From positions 2,418,001 to 2,482,000 of the forward strand of contig NC_007677.1 in the NCBI RefSeq assembly GCF_000013045.1: a stretch of DNA of 64,000 nt, read 5' to 3'. The translations under genes were made by a program, and so were the position numbers. Every line of letters starts with the position of its first letter. Position 1 is the stretch's first letter. Below, one piece after another: positions 51,787 to 61,204 of this stretch. The notes below the pieces were generated by a model. It saw nothing but the letters and a program-made list of their open reading frames with translations. It had not been told where the DNA came from and did no database searches. Source of the DNA: Salinibacter ruber DSM 13855 (GTDB lineage: Bacteria > Bacteroidota > Rhodothermia > Rhodothermales > Salinibacteraceae).

Positions 51787-51992
51787 CGCACCGTTTGTGT
51801 TTGCGACTGTGCCCCCGCCCGGGGAGCCGTCCCCTGCAGGAGACCCCCTCTGCGCAGACGACGACCCTGCAAATTGCCCGTCGGCCCTTGCCTCTCTGAA
51901 GAGCAATTGGGAGTTTACGTTGGTTCCTGCCTGGATGATACCGCGAAGACCCCGACACTGAACGTTTCGTCCTACAACCGAATGGTCCACCC

Positions 51993-52184
51993 ATGAAGCG
52001 CACACTCGCCGCCGGGGCCTTTAGCCTCGCCATCGGTGCCGTCTCCCTTCTGCTCCTCGCCTCCGTCGTCTATTCCTGCCGGAGCGGGGGTGACCCGCAC
52101 CACGAGCGGTCCGACGCGTCCCTCGACACGCCCCCCGTGGAGGACGCCCGCTCCGCCCCACCTGACCACCGGGCCTCTGCCTGA
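51993..52184 (+). CDS. Small membrane-anchored or lipoprotein of unknown function
   Basis: 63 residues: RTLAAGAFSLAIGAVSLLLL is a membrane helix or signal sequence, followed by ASVVYSCRSG with a possible but imperfect lipobox (VYSC), then a polar tail. It lies 74 bp upstream of the DUF3311 gene on the same strand. Function unknown. Short, so gene status rests on the helix and position. Confidence 0.45.
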   Translation: MKRTLAAGAFSLAIGAVSLLLLASVVYSCRSGGDPHHERSDASLDTPPVEDARSAPPDHRASA

Positions 52185-52257
52185 CTCTCCCTCAACGGGG
52201 ACGCCGTTGCTTCCAGCCGGCGCTGCCCCCCTGTCGCCCGCACTCACGGCCCCACCG

Positions 52258-52533
52258 ATGCCCATGGACGATCAGGCCGACGACATTCCTCAGGGACTCG
52301 TGGTTCCCGGCCTCGGGGATGAGTCCCGGCGTGCCGCCCTGTGGGCGTTTCTCGTCGTGAGCGTGCTCTCGGGGCTGGCCCTCGTCTGGCCCGTCTACCC
52401 GCTGGCGGTAGACCTGACGCCCTACGTCTTCGGCCTGCCCTTCTCGTTCGCCTGGACGGTGGGCTGGCTCGTCGTTATGTTCGTCGCCCTGGTGCTTCTG
52501 TACCGCACCGACGCGCCCGCCCCCGCAGACTGA
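52258..52533 (+). CDS. DUF3311 small membrane protein, partner of sodium-solute symporter
   Basis: 91 residues from the ATG at 52258 (another ATG at 52264). After a polar N-terminus of about 25, two membrane helices: ALWAFLVVSVLSGLALVWPV and FSFAWTVGWLVVMFVALVLL with the FAWTVGW stretch typical of DUF3311. Such proteins are usually encoded just upstream of a sodium-solute symporter, as here (43 bp), and are likely accessory subunits of it. Confidence 0.8.
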   Translation: MPMDDQADDIPQGLVVPGLGDESRRAALWAFLVVSVLSGLALVWPVYPLAVDLTPYVFGLPFSFAWTVGWLVVMFVALVLLYRTDAPAPAD

Positions 52534-52576
52534 GCCCCGTTCCCTCGCCCGCCTCTCTGGTTGTCGCCGTGTCCCC

Positions 52577-54079
52577 ATGCCCGAGTGGGCCGTCATTCTG
52601 TCCATCTGCGGCCTCTACCTCGTCCTGGTGCTGGGCCTCGGGGTCTGGTCGGGGCGCACGGTCTCCGCGAGCGTGGACGGGTACGTGGCCGGCGACCGGA
52701 CGCTGGGCGTGATTGTGCTCTACTTTGTGCTCGGGGCCTCGGTCTTCTCGTCGTTTGCGTTCCTCGGCGCCCCCGGCTGGGCCTACTCGCGGGGCGCGGC
52801 CGCCTTCTACATCATCGCCTACGGCACGGTGGGGATGGTGCCCTTCTACTTCCTCGGCCCGCGCGCCCGGCAGGTCGGCGAGGCGTTCGGGTTCGTCACC
52901 CAGGCCGAGATGCTGGCCCACCGGTACGACAGCCGCACGCTCTCGGTGGTGCTGGCCGCGCTCAGCGTCGTCGCGTTCGTGCCCTACCTGACCCTCCAGA
53001 TGAAGGGGGCGGGCCTGCTGCTGTCAACCATCTCCGACGGCGTCGTGCCCCAGTGGCTCGGGGCGCTCGCGGCCTACGGCGTGGTGCTGGTCTACGTCTT
53101 CGCCAGCGGCATGATGGCGATTGGGTGGACGAACACGGTGCAGGGCCTCTTCATGATGGCCGTCGCCTGGTTCCTGGGGCTCTACCTGCCGGAGACGCTG
53201 CACGGGGGCATCCAGCCCATGTTCGAGGCGATCGCGGCAAGCGACAAGGCGGCCATGCTCGACGTCCCGGGCCTCGCGGCGGACGGGTCGCCCTGGAGCT
53301 GGGCCGGCTACAGCTCGGCCGTCATCGTGTCGGCCGTCGGCTTCTCGATGTGGCCGCACCTCTTCATGCGCGCCTTCACGGCCAAGAGCGACCGCACCCT
53401 CAAGCTGACGGTGGTGCTATACCCCACCTTCCAGCTGTTCCTCGTGCCCATCCTGCTGATCGGCTTCGCGGGCGTGCTGGCGTTTCCGGGAGTCGCGCCG
53501 CCCGATACGATTGTCCCGCACCTGCTCACTCAGATCGAGCTGTCGCCCGTCCTGGTGGGGCTCGTGTGCGCGGGGGCCCTGGCCGCCTCCATGTCGTCGG
53601 GGGACGCGATCCTGCACGCCGCCGCCTCCATCGGCCTGCGCGACGGCATCAAGCCGCTGCTCGCCGCCCCCATGACCGACACCCGGCAGCGCCAGTGGAT
53701 TCGCGGGCTCGTCGTCGCCACGAGCGCCACGGCCTACTACTTCGCAGTCTTTTCGGAGGTCGGCATCGTGGCGCTCCTGCTTGGGGCCTACGGCGGCGTC
53801 GCGCAGATCTTCCCGCTCGTCTTTGCGGCCTTCTACTGGCCCCGCGCCACCGGCGCCGGCGCCCTGGCGGGCCTGCTGGCAGGGATCGGGGTGAACACCC
53901 TCTTTCTCGTCGCCCCGCACCTCCGCCCCTTCCCGCTGCACGAGGGCGTCTACGGGCTCGCCGCGAACATCGCCGTCTTCCTCACGGTGAGCCTCCTCAC
54001 CCCGCCCCACGACCGGGACCGCCTCCGGGCGTACACGCACTCCGACCGGCTGGCCGCCGACGAGACGGTTGCCTCCTAG
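52577..54079 (+). CDS. Sodium:solute symporter (SSS family)
   Basis: A 500-residue inner-membrane secondary transporter with about 13 helices. Family-like segments: YLVLVLGLGVWSGRTVSASV, DGYVAGDRTLG, SSFAFLGAPGWAYSRGAAAF, FVTQAEMLAHRYDSRTLSVV and ASMSSGDAILHAAAS, which includes the sodium-site serines (ASMSSGDA). Substrate cannot be assigned; the DUF3311 pairing is seen with monocarboxylate- or pantothenate-type SSS transporters, so an organic acid is plausible. In a hypersaline setting sodium is abundant, which suits such a carrier. Confidence 0.88.
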   Translation: MPEWAVILSICGLYLVLVLGLGVWSGRTVSASVDGYVAGDRTLGVIVLYFVLGASVFSSFAFLGAPGWAYSRGAAAFYIIAYGTVGMVPFYFLGPRARQVGEAFGFVTQAEMLAHRYDSRTLSVVLAALSVVAFVPYLTLQMKGAGLLLSTISDGVVPQWLGALAAYGVVLVYVFASGMMAIGWTNTVQGLFMMAVAWFLGLYLPETLHGGIQPMFEAIAASDKAAMLDVPGLAADGSPWSWAGYSSAVIVSAVGFSMWPHLFMRAFTAKSDRTLKLTVVLYPTFQLFLVPILLIGFAGVLAFPGVAPPDTIVPHLLTQIELSPVLVGLVCAGALAASMSSGDAILHAAASIGLRDGIKPLLAAPMTDTRQRQWIRGLVVATSATAYYFAVFSEVGIVALLLGAYGGVAQIFPLVFAAFYWPRATGAGALAGLLAGIGVNTLFLVAPHLRPFPLHEGVYGLAANIAVFLTVSLLTPPHDRDRLRAYTHSDRLAADETVAS

Positions 54080-54155
54080 CCCAACGGCACGGCGCTTGCT
54101 TCACTATTCCTTTCTACACAGCTCGCTTCCTACTCTCAACTCCTCCTCTTCCCCC

Positions 54156-55160
54156 ATGCACACCCTCCAAGCCCGCCTCCTTCCGTTCCTGATCGTCCTC
54201 GCCGTCCTGGTCGTCCCGCCGAGCCAGGCCCAAAATCGGGACACCGACGAACTCGGCGGCGCCCTGAGCAGCATCGGCCAGCAGTATGCCGACAACTACA
54301 CGCAGCCGATCACCGACGCCCTCGGGGCCAACCTGAACGCCGGGCTCTTCCGCACCGCGGAGGTCGGGGGCGAAGGCATCGTCCCCGTGATTGACCTCTA
54401 CGTCGGCGTGGCTGGTATGGGTGCCTTAACGTCCGGATCCCAGACGGCCTTTCGGCTGGATCAGGATCAGATTTCAACCGACGACGGACGGACCCTTACG
54501 ATCACCTACCCCGATGAGGACCTTCCCACAGTGTTTGGGGAAGAGACGTCTCCGGGACAGGCGATCATCTCCGACAATGATCCCTTGACGCCCAACGAGA
54601 CGGTCGACCTTCCCCCTGGCCTGCTCAACACCTCGATCGCCCCCCTCGCGGTCCCCCAAATCGGCGCCGGCACGGTTCTGGGGACCGACGCCCAGGTCCG
54701 CTTTCTTCCCGAGACGAGCGTCAGCGACTACGGCTCCGTCTCCCTCTTCGGCCTCTCCGTGCGGCACAGCCTCAGCCAGTACATTCCCCTCTCGCCCGTT
54801 AACCTCGCCGTGCAGGGCACGTGGCAGAGCCTGTCCCTCTCCGGCAGTGACGACAGCATCAATTCCGGCGAGATCGTCGACGCCTCCGGCTGGGCCCTCA
54901 ACGCGCAGGTGAGCAAGAGCGTCCCCGTCGCCCCCATCACGTTCTACGGCGGCCTGCAGTACGAGCAGTTCGGGGTCAACGTGGGCTACACGTTCCAGAC
55001 GAGTGCCGGCACGTCGACCGTATCGTTCGAGCAGGACGCCTCGAACAACGTCCGGGCCCTCGCGGGCGTGTCCGTCACCCTCGCCGTCATTCAGCTCAAC
55101 GTCGACTACGCCCTGGCCAGCAACAACACCGTGAGTGCGGGCGTGGGCATCACGCTGTAG
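54156..55160 (+). CDS. Exported protein, probable outer-membrane beta-barrel (DUF6588-like)
   Basis: 334 residues from the ATG at 54156: signal peptide MHTLQARLLPFLIVLAVLVV ending SQAQ. The remainder is all beta: NLNAGLFRTAEVGGEGIVPV near residue 70, and repeated amphipathic strands to the C-terminus (VIQLNVDYALASNNTVSAGV, ending GITL). This organisation resembles small outer-membrane proteins in Bacteroidota-like genomes. No motif gives a function. Convergent with ppa, 122 bp away. Confidence 0.65.
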   Translation: MHTLQARLLPFLIVLAVLVVPPSQAQNRDTDELGGALSSIGQQYADNYTQPITDALGANLNAGLFRTAEVGGEGIVPVIDLYVGVAGMGALTSGSQTAFRLDQDQISTDDGRTLTITYPDEDLPTVFGEETSPGQAIISDNDPLTPNETVDLPPGLLNTSIAPLAVPQIGAGTVLGTDAQVRFLPETSVSDYGSVSLFGLSVRHSLSQYIPLSPVNLAVQGTWQSLSLSGSDDSINSGEIVDASGWALNAQVSKSVPVAPITFYGGLQYEQFGVNVGYTFQTSAGTSTVSFEQDASNNVRALAGVSVTLAVIQLNVDYALASNNTVSAGVGITL

Positions 55161-55282
55161 GTCCCCGTGCCGGGCCCCTCCCGACGGCCCGTGCCGAACG
55201 GATGCGAGGGGCCCAAAACACCCGGGCTTGAGTGCGATCGCGGGCAGCCTTGCTCCTGCAGACTCGTCTGGAACGTTACGGG

Positions 55283-55828
55283 TTACCCGTCCCGCATCGG
55301 GGCAATCTCCTCCTCGTAGCGTTGGAGGGCCCCGTCGACGATTCCTTTAGCCCGGTCCGGCCCGAAGAAGTCTTTCACCTGGACGGTCTTGTCCTCCAGG
55401 GCCTTATAGTCCTGAAAGAACCGGCGCAGCTCTCGGAGGCGATGGTCGGGAAGCTCCTTGATGTGCCAGTAGTCGTTGAAGGCCGGGTCGTCCAGGTGGA
55501 TGCAGATGATTTTCGCGTCCTCCTCATCGTCGTCGAGCATGTTCATGAGGCCGATGGGCCGGGCGCGCAGAATGCTCAGCGGGTCGACGCTCTCCTGGGC
55601 CAGCACGAGCATGTCGAGCGGGTCCCCGTCGTCCGCGTAGGTGCGCGGAATAAAGCCGTAGTTGGCCGGATAGACGACCGAGGAGTGGAGCATCCGGTCC
55701 ACCCGAAGCAGCCCGCTCTCTTTGTCCAACTCGTACTTGACCTTGCAGCCCTGCGGAATTTCGATGATGCAGCTGAACATGTCGGGGGCTTCCCCCCCCA
55801 CAGCAATGTCGTGCCAGGGATGGCTCAT
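55283..55828 (-). CDS. ppa: Inorganic pyrophosphatase, class I
   Basis: Hydrolyses pyrophosphate and so drives polymer synthesis. 181 residues. The signature [20 protein letters not shown] is complete with the three metal-binding aspartates, and [20 protein letters not shown] supplies the later Asp/Lys of the site. [19 protein letters not shown] at the N-terminus holds the catalytic lysines and glutamate. Unlike the aspS neighbour at 12295-12753, all class I positions are kept, so this is the main cellular enzyme. Confidence 0.96.
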   Translation of the reverse strand: MSHPWHDIAVGGEAPDMFSCIIEIPQGCKVKYELDKESGLLRVDRMLHSSVVYPANYGFIPRTYADDGDPLDMLVLAQESVDPLSILRARPIGLMNMLDDDEEDAKIICIHLDDPAFNDYWHIKELPDHRLRELRRFFQDYKALEDKTVQVKDFFGPDRAKGIVDGALQRYEEEIAPMRDG

Positions 55829-56100
55829 GGGCGGTCGGCGGGCGGTGGACGAAAACGAACGTGCAGAATTCCTGCGGGAAGGGATTGAGGGCGTGCGTCG
55901 TCTCCCTGTTGTGTGCTCGGACGAGGGCTCGTGTTAGAACCTGTTTCAATTCATGCCCCGAGGCTGCGGGCGGCATCGATGGCCTGCAAATCGGGACCGG
56001 GCTCGGGCGGTCGATCCGCTACGGCCCTCGACCATATCCCGGGTCTCGGCCCATCGGTGCGCGTCCTCGCGGGTCGGTTCACAATCAACATACCAGGCTC

Positions 56101-56769
56101 TTAGGCCCCCGCGTCCGTTTGGGGGGATGTTTTCAGGCGCTGGGACGGATCGAACGACCGCTCCGACCCGAGCCACACCGCAAGGGCGGCACTCGTGATG
56201 TGCGTGGCCGACGGGTCGAACGACAGGCCGTCGGTCTGCGTCTCGCCCAGCGCCTCCATGTCGCCGTCGATCTCGTCGAGCCGCTCGGACAGGGCCTGCA
56301 CGTCTCGGGCCAGCCGGGAGGCCGCCTCGGTGGCGTGGTTTTCAAGGCGGAGCCGCCCGTCGCGGTGGAGGTTGACGAATCGACGCAGGACATCCCCGCC
56401 GCCGAGATGGACCCCAATCTCGTCGGGGTCGCCGGCCACCGCCCCCCCTCCACTCGTAAGGGTTGCGGCGACGGGGTCCATGCCCCGATCTTCGAGGGCC
56501 CCCACGAGCGCCGCCCCAAAGTCGGCCCCTCGGTTCACGATCAGACTCGTGCGGCCGATGTAGGGCTGGTCGGCCACGAGGCCCTGGACGTGATCGGCGA
56601 GGTCGTCGGCCGACGCCACATCGGCGTGGTCTCGGATGCGGTTGAGCCGGTAGGCTGCCGGCTCGTCGGAATCCTCTTTCGACTTCTCGAACAGCGCGTG
56701 GGTGACGTCCGGGGCGCCGTCCCCGTCGGCAGGGGAGACGTCGACGCCCAGAAAGAATGCGTGGGCCAT
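56101..56769 (-). CDS. Hypothetical protein, RNase H-like fold suspected
   Basis: 222 residues. FFLGVDVSPADG opens with a beta-strand ending in Asp, as in RNase H-fold nucleases and phage terminase nuclease domains; YIGRTSLIVNRGADFGAALV is a second strand-like region, with DEIGVHLGGGDVLRR and a helical C-terminus (VQALSERLDEIDGDMEAL). No signal peptide. A possible terminase-like nuclease without any phage context, or a metabolic RNase H-like protein; I cannot verify the fold by eye. It lies 114 bp downstream of egtD on the same strand. Confidence 0.5.
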   Translation of the reverse strand: MAHAFFLGVDVSPADGDGAPDVTHALFEKSKEDSDEPAAYRLNRIRDHADVASADDLADHVQGLVADQPYIGRTSLIVNRGADFGAALVGALEDRGMDPVAATLTSGGGAVAGDPDEIGVHLGGGDVLRRFVNLHRDGRLRLENHATEAASRLARDVQALSERLDEIDGDMEALGETQTDGLSFDPSATHITSAALAVWLGSERSFDPSQRLKTSPQTDAGA

Positions 56770-56883
56770 ATCGGGCGGGGAGCTGAGTGACTTGAAGTGT
56801 GACGAGCAGGGCCCATACGGATGGACCGCACCGTCTACTCGTTCCGTCTCCGGGGGACGGGGGCCGCCCGATGCCCCGTAAAT

Positions 56884-57870
56884 TCACGCCGAATCGGAGC
56901 GGGTGGTGCAGTACTGCACACTAAAGTATGAGCGATCGTCCGTCCACACCGACTCGACCTCGAACCCCGTGTCGGCCGCGAGGCTCGCGAAGCCGTCGAG
57001 CGTGTACTTGTGTGAGTCTTCGGTATGAATGGTCTCGCCCGCGTCGAACGCGAACGACTCGTCGGCCACAGTTACCGACTGCGCCGTCGTGCTGCGGAGG
57101 TGGCTCTCCACGCAGCCGCGCTCTTCGTTCCAGAGGACCTGGTGCTCGAAGGCATCCAGGTCGAAGGTGGCATCCAGCTCTCGATTCATACGACGGAGCA
57201 GGTTTTTGCTGAAGGCCGCCGTCACCCCCTCGGCGTCGTCGTAGGCGGCCGTCATCACGTCTACGTCCTTTTTCAAGTCCACGCCAATCAGCAGCCCGCC
57301 CTCCGGCCCCACCGTGTGGGCAATCTGTTCGAGAAACGCGCGGGCCTGGTCCCGGGGAAAGTTTCCAATCGTGGAGCCCGGGTAGTAGCCCACGGTCCGG
57401 TGTGCCGACCGCGGCGGCTCGGGCAACTCGAAGGACGTTGTGTAGTCCGCGCACACCGGCTGGATGGGGACCGCCGGGTAGTCCTCCGCGAGCGCCTCGG
57501 CGCTTTCGAGGAGGTGGCTCTTCGAGATGTCGACCGGCACGTACGCCGCCAGGTCCTCCCCCATCTGCTCCAGCAGGATGCGGGTCTTCAGGCTGCTGCC
57601 ACTGCCGTACTCCACGAGGCGCGCCGCCGGCCCGATGGCCTCGGCCATGGCGGACACGTTCTCCCGCATGATTCCAATCTCTGTGCGGGTGGGATAGTAC
57701 TCCTCGAGCTCGCAGATCTTGTCAAAGAGCTTCGACCCTCGATCGTCGTAGAGAAACTTGGACGGAATTTGCTTCTGGTCCTTGCGAAATCCACGCAGCG
57801 TCGCCTTCCGGAAGGACTCGGTGGTGGGCGCCTGGTCGAGGATGGGGTGAATGCTGGTTGAGGTAGGCAT
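56884..57870 (-). CDS. egtD: L-histidine N-alpha-methyltransferase EgtD
   Basis: Trimethylates histidine to hercynine with SAM, the first step of ergothioneine synthesis. 328 residues, standard length. Family-specific sequence: KFLYDDRGSKLFDKICELEE, YYPTRTEIGIMREN, LVEYGSGSSLKTRILLEQM (SAM site), VGYYPGSTIGNFPRDQARAF and a C-terminal region with EDSHKYTLDGF. No egtB (sulfoxide synthase) is within the window, so the partner must be elsewhere or hercynine is made alone. Confidence 0.93.
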   Translation of the reverse strand: MPTSTSIHPILDQAPTTESFRKATLRGFRKDQKQIPSKFLYDDRGSKLFDKICELEEYYPTRTEIGIMRENVSAMAEAIGPAARLVEYGSGSSLKTRILLEQMGEDLAAYVPVDISKSHLLESAEALAEDYPAVPIQPVCADYTTSFELPEPPRSAHRTVGYYPGSTIGNFPRDQARAFLEQIAHTVGPEGGLLIGVDLKKDVDVMTAAYDDAEGVTAAFSKNLLRRMNRELDATFDLDAFEHQVLWNEERGCVESHLRSTTAQSVTVADESFAFDAGETIHTEDSHKYTLDGFASLAADTGFEVESVWTDDRSYFSVQYCTTRSDSA

Positions 57871-58042
57871 ACACCTAGGGTGTCAGTGGAAAAGGAGAGG
57901 GTGACGGCCCGGCTCGAACGGGTGCTTTGCCGGGACTTTGAGATCAGCCTTAAACAACGGGGCCCCCGCCGCGAAATCAACTTCGTACGGACGTGCCCGG
58001 AGGCGTCGTGGAATCGTTACAGGCTGTGCGCTGGGCCCCGAT

Positions 58043-58894
58043 CTACGCGTCCAGGTCGGCCAGGGGATCCGGGTGGCGGAATTGATAGTCGCACCGGTCT
58101 TTGACCTTCTGATTGTCGACGCGCTTTCCGGTGGTGGGGTCCGACTCGTCGAAGGTCGGCGGCTCGAGCCCGAGCACTTCTGCCGCACGGGTGTAGAGGG
58201 CCTGGCGGGTCGGATGAGCGTCCGCGCAGGCGTTGAAGACCTCCCCCTGAGCATTCTGGTCGAGAAGGGTCGCGAGCAGCGCCACACAGTCGTCCTGATG
58301 GATTAGGTTGACCGGCGCCTCCGGCCGCCCAATGTCGGACCGTCCCGCAAGAAAGCGCCCAGGGTGTCGGTCGCCCCCGTAAAGCCCCCCGAACCGCACG
58401 ATCGTGGTGGCGAATGACGAATCGCGCATCAGCCTCTCCTCGGCGGCCAGCACGGCGCGTCCGGTCGAGCGGCGCGTCCCCGGCAGGGCGTCCGGCCGGC
58501 CCGGCGGTTGGTCGGCCTCCGTGACCGTCCGCTCCACGGTCGGGTACACCCCGGTCGAGCTCGCAAACAGGACCCACTCGACCGCCCCGTGGGCGGCCGC
58601 CTCGCGCACCGCATCGATCTGGCGACGGTAGTGCGCTTTCGCGTCGTCGGCCGTCCGGGAGGGGGGGACATTCAGGACGAGGATCGGCGACGCAAAAAAC
58701 GCCGATTCGTCCTCCCCGGTGAGCTCCGGGGTGAGGGTGAGGAGGTACGGCTCGACGCCGTCTTCACGCAGGGCGTCGACCTTCTCAGGCGTGGTGGTCG
58801 AGCCACGCACGCGAACATCCTGGGCCACGAGGTGCTGGGCCAACGGCCGGCCGAGCCAGCCGCAGCCGAGAATACTGACATCCGAGTCGATCAT
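58043..58894 (-). CDS. NAD(P)-dependent epimerase/reductase, YeeZ-like
   Basis: 283 residues of the extended SDR fold. SILGCGWLGRPLAQHLVAQD is the GxxGxxG nucleotide site; ILVLNVPPSRTADDAKAHYR and FASSTGVYPTVE are typical of YeeZ/NAD-dependent epimerase-like proteins, with VNLIHQDDCVALLATLL in the substrate half. The SDR Tyr-Lys pair is replaced or missing, so catalysis is uncertain. Substrate unknown. Stands alone between egtD and the HsdR-N-like gene, all on the minus strand. Confidence 0.8.
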   Translation of the reverse strand: MIDSDVSILGCGWLGRPLAQHLVAQDVRVRGSTTTPEKVDALREDGVEPYLLTLTPELTGEDESAFFASPILVLNVPPSRTADDAKAHYRRQIDAVREAAAHGAVEWVLFASSTGVYPTVERTVTEADQPPGRPDALPGTRRSTGRAVLAAEERLMRDSSFATTIVRFGGLYGGDRHPGRFLAGRSDIGRPEAPVNLIHQDDCVALLATLLDQNAQGEVFNACADAHPTRQALYTRAAEVLGLEPPTFDESDPTTGKRVDNQKVKDRCDYQFRHPDPLADLDA

Positions 58895-59029
58895 TCAGGG
58901 CGGGGTCTAATTCGTCCGAGCAGCGCCTCCCTCCGGTGTGTGCAACGACGGAAGGCTTCGGACGCCGCACAGCGAGGGCTGTTTCCTCATTGGCCCCGCC
59001 TCGCCCCGTTTCGGACCGTGCTCGGGCCC

Positions 59030-59830
59030 CTACAGGTCGTTGAGGGCGCGTTTCACAATATCCTTCTCGAAGACCCCGGTCCTTCTTTGTGTATCCGCGT
59101 CCGTTCCGCCCGGCGGCACCGGCGACTCCGCTCGGGGCGCGGGGCGCTCGTTGTCGTCTTCGGTCGCCCCTAGCAACTCGTCCAGGACGTTCTGCACCAC
59201 CGACCGCAGCCGGTCGAGCTCGTCCCCCGAGACGGTCTCGTCGCAAATCTGCGTCGCGACAAACTGGACCAGCGGCGCGTCGGGGGCGTCCCGCTGTTGT
59301 GTGAGGTACGATCGAACCTGACGGCTGCGGGTCCACGCACGCATGGCCGCACCGACGGCGTCCGCTTCGAATACCGGCCGGGCGAGCCGTCGCAACACGT
59401 CGACCTCGTTGGACGAGTGGTCGAGAAGGTCAAAGTCCAAGGCCGGCCCGTCGGGGGGCTCCGCCTCCCCCTCGTCGACTGCGCAAAACTGAAACCGAAT
59501 GCCATTTGTGAACAGGACGAGCGGGACGTCCATCGCCTCGGCGTGCCGGAGCAGAGCGGGGGAGCCCGGCGCCTCCAGCGGCTTCGTCGCCGCCGTGCAC
59601 TCGACCAGCATCACCGGTCGCCCGTCTCGCTTGAGGGCATAATCCACCGTCTCGTCCTCCCCCTCCACGCTTGCCTCCGGCTCCACGGCCCGCACGTCGA
59701 AGGGGTCGTATCCGAGTGCGTCGAAGAACGGAAGGACGAGTGCAGTTTCGGTCGTTTTCTGGCAATCGAGGGCGGCCCGCTGCCCGTCGGCCCGGGCCCG
59801 AAGCATCGAGAGTCGATCGGCGAGGTCCAT
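59030..59830 (-). CDS. HsdR N-terminal-domain-like nuclease-fold protein
   Basis: 266 residues from the ATG at 59830; the 16 codons before it are polar filler. TTETALVLPFFDALGYDPFD and VRAVEPEASVEGEDETVDYA match the N-terminal PD-(D/E)XK domain of type I restriction R subunits. The core motif reads DYALKRDGRPVMLVECTAAT; the family has ExK where this has ECT, so the catalytic Lys is replaced by Thr. It has no helicase domain. Related single-domain proteins exist; role unknown. No hsdM or hsdS near it. Upstream (60047) is an esterase on the same strand. Confidence 0.75.
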   Translation of the reverse strand: MDLADRLSMLRARADGQRAALDCQKTTETALVLPFFDALGYDPFDVRAVEPEASVEGEDETVDYALKRDGRPVMLVECTAATKPLEAPGSPALLRHAEAMDVPLVLFTNGIRFQFCAVDEGEAEPPDGPALDFDLLDHSSNEVDVLRRLARPVFEADAVGAAMRAWTRSRQVRSYLTQQRDAPDAPLVQFVATQICDETVSGDELDRLRSVVQNVLDELLGATEDDNERPAPRAESPVPPGGTDADTQRRTGVFEKDIVKRALNDL

Positions 59831-60046
59831 GGGAGCGGGGGCACCAGGAGGAAGAACAGCGAGGGCCCTTTTCAATCCTCAAATACGATGCCAATGCCGT
59901 TCCTCCTGGTGTGCGCCCCGAACGTCTTCCCGACCGCCAGGACGGTTCGCGGTGCAGATGCCGCCCTGGCGCACGCTCGCGGCCTCTTCCGGTGGCCTCC
60001 TTCGCAGACAGAGCCGTCCAAAAATCTCGGCGATTGGCCGGACGGG

Positions 60047-61159
60047 TTACTCCGAAAAGGCAAGCCGACCCGAGAAAAACGGAAGAACGTGGTTCTCCAC
60101 CCGCGCGTCGATCCGGCTGACGTGCGTCCCCGGGTCGTAAATCTCGACGGTGTGGTCGATGCCATACGCCGCGAGCCCCTCCGCAAACGCCCGAGTGTTC
60201 GAGGCGATGGGCTGGTCTTGAGCACCCGCGTCCAGGCCGATCGCCGCGAGCCGCCGCAGCTCCGGAACGTGCTGGTGCATCAGCGCGAGGGGCGCGTTGG
60301 CGGCCCACTCGGCCACCACGCCCGGTTGACGGGCGCCGTTCGCCCACGGCAGGTCGAGGTAGAGGGGCGGGTCGTTCGGGTCCGGCGACCAGGCCGCCGC
60401 CCAGGCCAGCACAATCTTCGTCAGGAAGTCGGCCTCCGGCACCTGATCGGGGTGCGTGATGGCCCGAGCCTCGGCCACGGCGGCGCTGTCCGGCTCCAGG
60501 CGCGCCTCCAGGCAACACGGGCTCATGGCGTAGAGGCTCGAAAACACGTCCGGCCGCTTCATCCCGATCCGAAGGGTTCCGTACCCGCCCATCGAGTGGC
60601 CGGCCAGCCCCCGGCTGTCCCGGTCCGGGAGGGTCCGGTAGTTCCGGTCGACGTAGCCGACGAGCTCCTCCGCGACGAACGTTTCCCAGTCCCCCGTGGT
60701 GACGGAGCTGGAGTACATGCTGCCCTCGTAGGCCGTGAAGGCGTTGGGGACGACCAGAATCATCTCGCGGACCGTGCCGGCCTCCATGCCCCGCTCCAGC
60801 GCGGCGGGCACATTTACGAAGTGCTCCTCCCACCCAAACCAGCCCCGGTCGGAATCGGTGAAGCCGTGTAGCACGTACACCACCGGGTAGCGGCGCTCCG
60901 GCGACGCGTCGTAGCTCGGCGGCAGGTACACCGACACCGGGCGATCGGGGTCGTCCCCCACCAGATTGCCTTCGAGGCTCGTCCCGTGCACCGTCACGCG
61001 TTCGAGGGCGCCGTCCAGTGGGGTCACCGGCCGCGGGGCGTCCTGCGCGAGCCCCGCCGCAGGCAGAAGGGCCGCGGCCCAAAGGCCCAGCGCGAGCAGG
61101 CCTCGGCGAAACGCCGCCGTTCCGCGGAGCAGGACGGCCCAAGAAACGGAGTCGTTCAT
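60047..61159 (-). CDS. Exported esterase, alpha/beta hydrolase (feruloyl/S-formylglutathione hydrolase-like)
   Basis: 370 residues with a signal peptide (ALGLWAAALLPAAGLAQ). The alpha/beta hydrolase features include YPVVYVLHGFTDSDRGWFGW and the nucleophile elbow LAGHSMGGYGTLRIG (GHSMG), with a C-terminal His in YDPGTHVSRIDARVENHVLP. The family (esterase D/putative esterase) acts on small aryl or glycan esters; the exact substrate is unknown. It is in the periplasm or outside. Followed by the HsdR-N-like gene and preceded by the SMC-like ATPase on the same strand (45 bp). Confidence 0.85.
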   Translation of the reverse strand: MNDSVSWAVLLRGTAAFRRGLLALGLWAAALLPAAGLAQDAPRPVTPLDGALERVTVHGTSLEGNLVGDDPDRPVSVYLPPSYDASPERRYPVVYVLHGFTDSDRGWFGWEEHFVNVPAALERGMEAGTVREMILVVPNAFTAYEGSMYSSSVTTGDWETFVAEELVGYVDRNYRTLPDRDSRGLAGHSMGGYGTLRIGMKRPDVFSSLYAMSPCCLEARLEPDSAAVAEARAITHPDQVPEADFLTKIVLAWAAAWSPDPNDPPLYLDLPWANGARQPGVVAEWAANAPLALMHQHVPELRRLAAIGLDAGAQDQPIASNTRAFAEGLAAYGIDHTVEIYDPGTHVSRIDARVENHVLPFFSGRLAFSE

Positions 61160-61204
61160 CGAGACAGATGCACGTTTGACGTGAGAGAATGCAGGGGGAT
61201 GTCG

